Of a stretch of 6,288 nucleotides of DNA, positions 5,291 to 6,288 are shown piece after piece. The notes beneath the pieces were generated by a model. It had not been told where the DNA came from and ran no database searches. It was given only the letters and a program-made list of their open reading frames with translations. Within the stretch, counting starts at the first letter, position 1. Each line of letters begins with the position of its first letter. The stretch covers positions 1 through 6,288 of the forward strand of contig JAGLCZ010000679.1 in the NCBI GenBank assembly GCA_023145975.1, given 5' to 3'. A program made the translations under genes and the position numbers. The stretch is from Candidatus Hydrogenedentota bacterium. Lineage in GTDB: Bacteria; Hydrogenedentota; Hydrogenedentia; Hydrogenedentales; CAITNO01.

Positions 5291-6288
5291 ATGCGTTTCA
5301 TAAATCAATTTCAAAAATACGGCGTACTGGCAGGCATATTACTGCTATGTATAACATCGGTAACGGCGCAGGACAATCAGTCTACAACCGAATATCATGT
5401 TGTACTGGAACTCAAGCCGGGCGATTTAACGGAAGGGGTACAGGATGGATGGCGTGTTGCTGTCGGCACTGCGCTTCCCGATTCGGAGATCGTCGATTCC
5501 TCCCTCTGGCAGGTGGAAGAAGAAGTACCCGGGATTTCTTTGACGCCGCAAGATCAAATCATCTCGTTATGGTCCCCCGTTTTATCCCTGGACAATTCCT
5601 GTGCGGCTCTTTCCGGTGTTATTCTGGGGACGGGTGCCAATAAGGTCGAAGTACAACTCCATTGGCTTTCCAGGGGGGCTGTTGTAGACACTACCGTACT
5701 AAATGAACCTGCGATCAGTAATGAAATAAAACGCCGTTTTAACCTTGCCGAATCGAAACGCCCTCCCAACGCGGATGCCGCACAACTTTTATTACGGGTG
5801 CATCCCGAAAATACAAACACTTCATTCTGCTGTACAACAGCAAATCTGACAGGCACCTTTTCTTTTGTCCAAAGTGCTGCTCTTTTTTGCAATAAAATAG
5901 GATACGATCAGATAGGTCCGAAAATGTTTACTGTACGTGCCAACTTTATGGCACAGCAGGCGCGGTTTGCTATCCATGACGCATTGAAAAAATGTGTGTT
6001 TCGAGGGGAACTTTCTGCGGCAAAACGCATACAGGGGATTGCCGGTGCCGAATGGGAAGGCTATTATTACAAAGGAGATTTTTCCTACTTCGAAGAAGAA
6101 GGAGAATATACACTTCTTGTGGAACTGGATTCCTGTGAACCGATACATAAGCCCATTCGCATCGCTTTTAATCTGCTTTGGGAAGCGGCTTTTGCACCGG
6201 CTCTCGCGCCTTTCAAGCAGTTACGAATCTCCCCTGAAAATAAAACAGATCAGCTGCAGTTGTGGGATCCGAATTTTATGGGCGAAGC
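5291..6288 (+). CDS. Secreted protein with cellulase N-terminal Ig-like domain, probably GH9 (partial, 3' end missing)
   Basis: The frame stays open from the ATG at 5291 to the window edge, giving 332 complete codons. AAGGA (5282-5286) is the ribosome site, four bases before the ATG. Residues 1-26 are a signal peptide with a basic start (R2, K9), a hydrophobic core (GVLAGILLL) and a SVTA cut site before Q27; the LLLC sequence is not a good lipobox. Residues about 30-190 form a region I cannot assign, perhaps a beta-sandwich sugar-binding module. Residues about 197-278 match the Ig-like domain preceding family 9 glycoside hydrolases (CelD_N type): NKIGYDQIGPK (201-211), then W255-EGYYYKGDFSYF and GEYTLLVE (271-278). 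The following helix-like stretch (about 290-312) fits the beginning of a GH9 (alpha/alpha)6 barrel, but the catalytic Asp and Glu residues lie beyond the window. Likely role: extracellular or periplasmic beta-glucan or related glycan hydrolysis. It could instead lack a working catalytic domain. Confidence 0.72.
   Translation, partial: MRFINQFQKYGVLAGILLLCITSVTAQDNQSTTEYHVVLELKPGDLTEGVQDGWRVAVGTALPDSEIVDSSLWQVEEEVPGISLTPQDQIISLWSPVLSLDNSCAALSGVILGTGANKVEVQLHWLSRGAVVDTTVLNEPAISNEIKRRFNLAESKRPPNADAAQLLLRVHPENTNTSFCCTTANLTGTFSFVQSAALFCNKIGYDQIGPKMFTVRANFMAQQARFAIHDALKKCVFRGELSAAKRIQGIAGAEWEGYYYKGDFSYFEEEGEYTLLVELDSCEPIHKPIRIAFNLLWEAAFAPALAPFKQLRISPENKTDQLQLWDPNFMGE

Noticed and set aside
5554..6148. 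Minus-strand frames of about 110 codons antisense to the GH9-like gene
   Set aside because: The plus-strand frame has a signal peptide and recognisable Ig-like domain motifs; the antisense frames have none.

Overview
The window looks like part of a carbohydrate-use locus from a free-living or gut/sediment bacterium of the PVC/Hydrogenedentota/Lentisphaerota kind. This placement is an inference from gene style only: a Tat-exported Gfo/Idh/MocA oxidoreductase, an Asp-box sialidase-like secreted protein and a cellulase-type secreted protein, all with clear Shine-Dalgarno sites and moderate GC. No rRNA or other taxonomic marker gene is present, so the phylum remains open.

Layout: two gene blocks diverge from a gene-free stretch of about 620 bases (3413-4032). 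The left block is on the minus strand. A cytosolic hybrid sensor kinase (two PAS domains, HisKA, HATPase_c, C-terminal receiver; 3412 down to 1169) is followed, with a 4-base ATGA overlap, by a secreted BNR/Asp-box sialidase-like protein (1172 down to 48). A possible further gene begins at base 11 and leaves the window. The right block is on the plus strand. A Tat-signal Gfo/Idh/MocA-family protein (4033-5253) is followed after 37 bases by a secreted protein with a cellulase N-terminal Ig-like domain (5291 to beyond the window end), probably a glycoside hydrolase family 9 member whose catalytic part is cut off.

The intergenic region holds a compact 134-base element (3718-3851) made of two oppositely oriented hairpin units sharing an ATTCCGGT/ACCGGAAT core, bounded by perfect 14-base inverted ends. 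It resembles a BIME/MITE-type dispersed repeat. Downstream of it lies a reasonable sigma-70-like promoter for the right block, and upstream a weaker minus-strand candidate.

Working together: the sialidase-like protein, the oxidoreductase and the GH9-like protein are all predicted to leave the cytoplasm and to act on glycans or sugars. The kinase is the only regulator seen and has no DNA-binding output, so a separate response regulator must lie outside the window or elsewhere in the genome. Nothing here is clearly a new system. The most unusual points are the translational coupling of a sensor kinase to a secreted sialidase-like protein, a cysteine-containing PAS domain in that kinase, and the nested inverted repeat.
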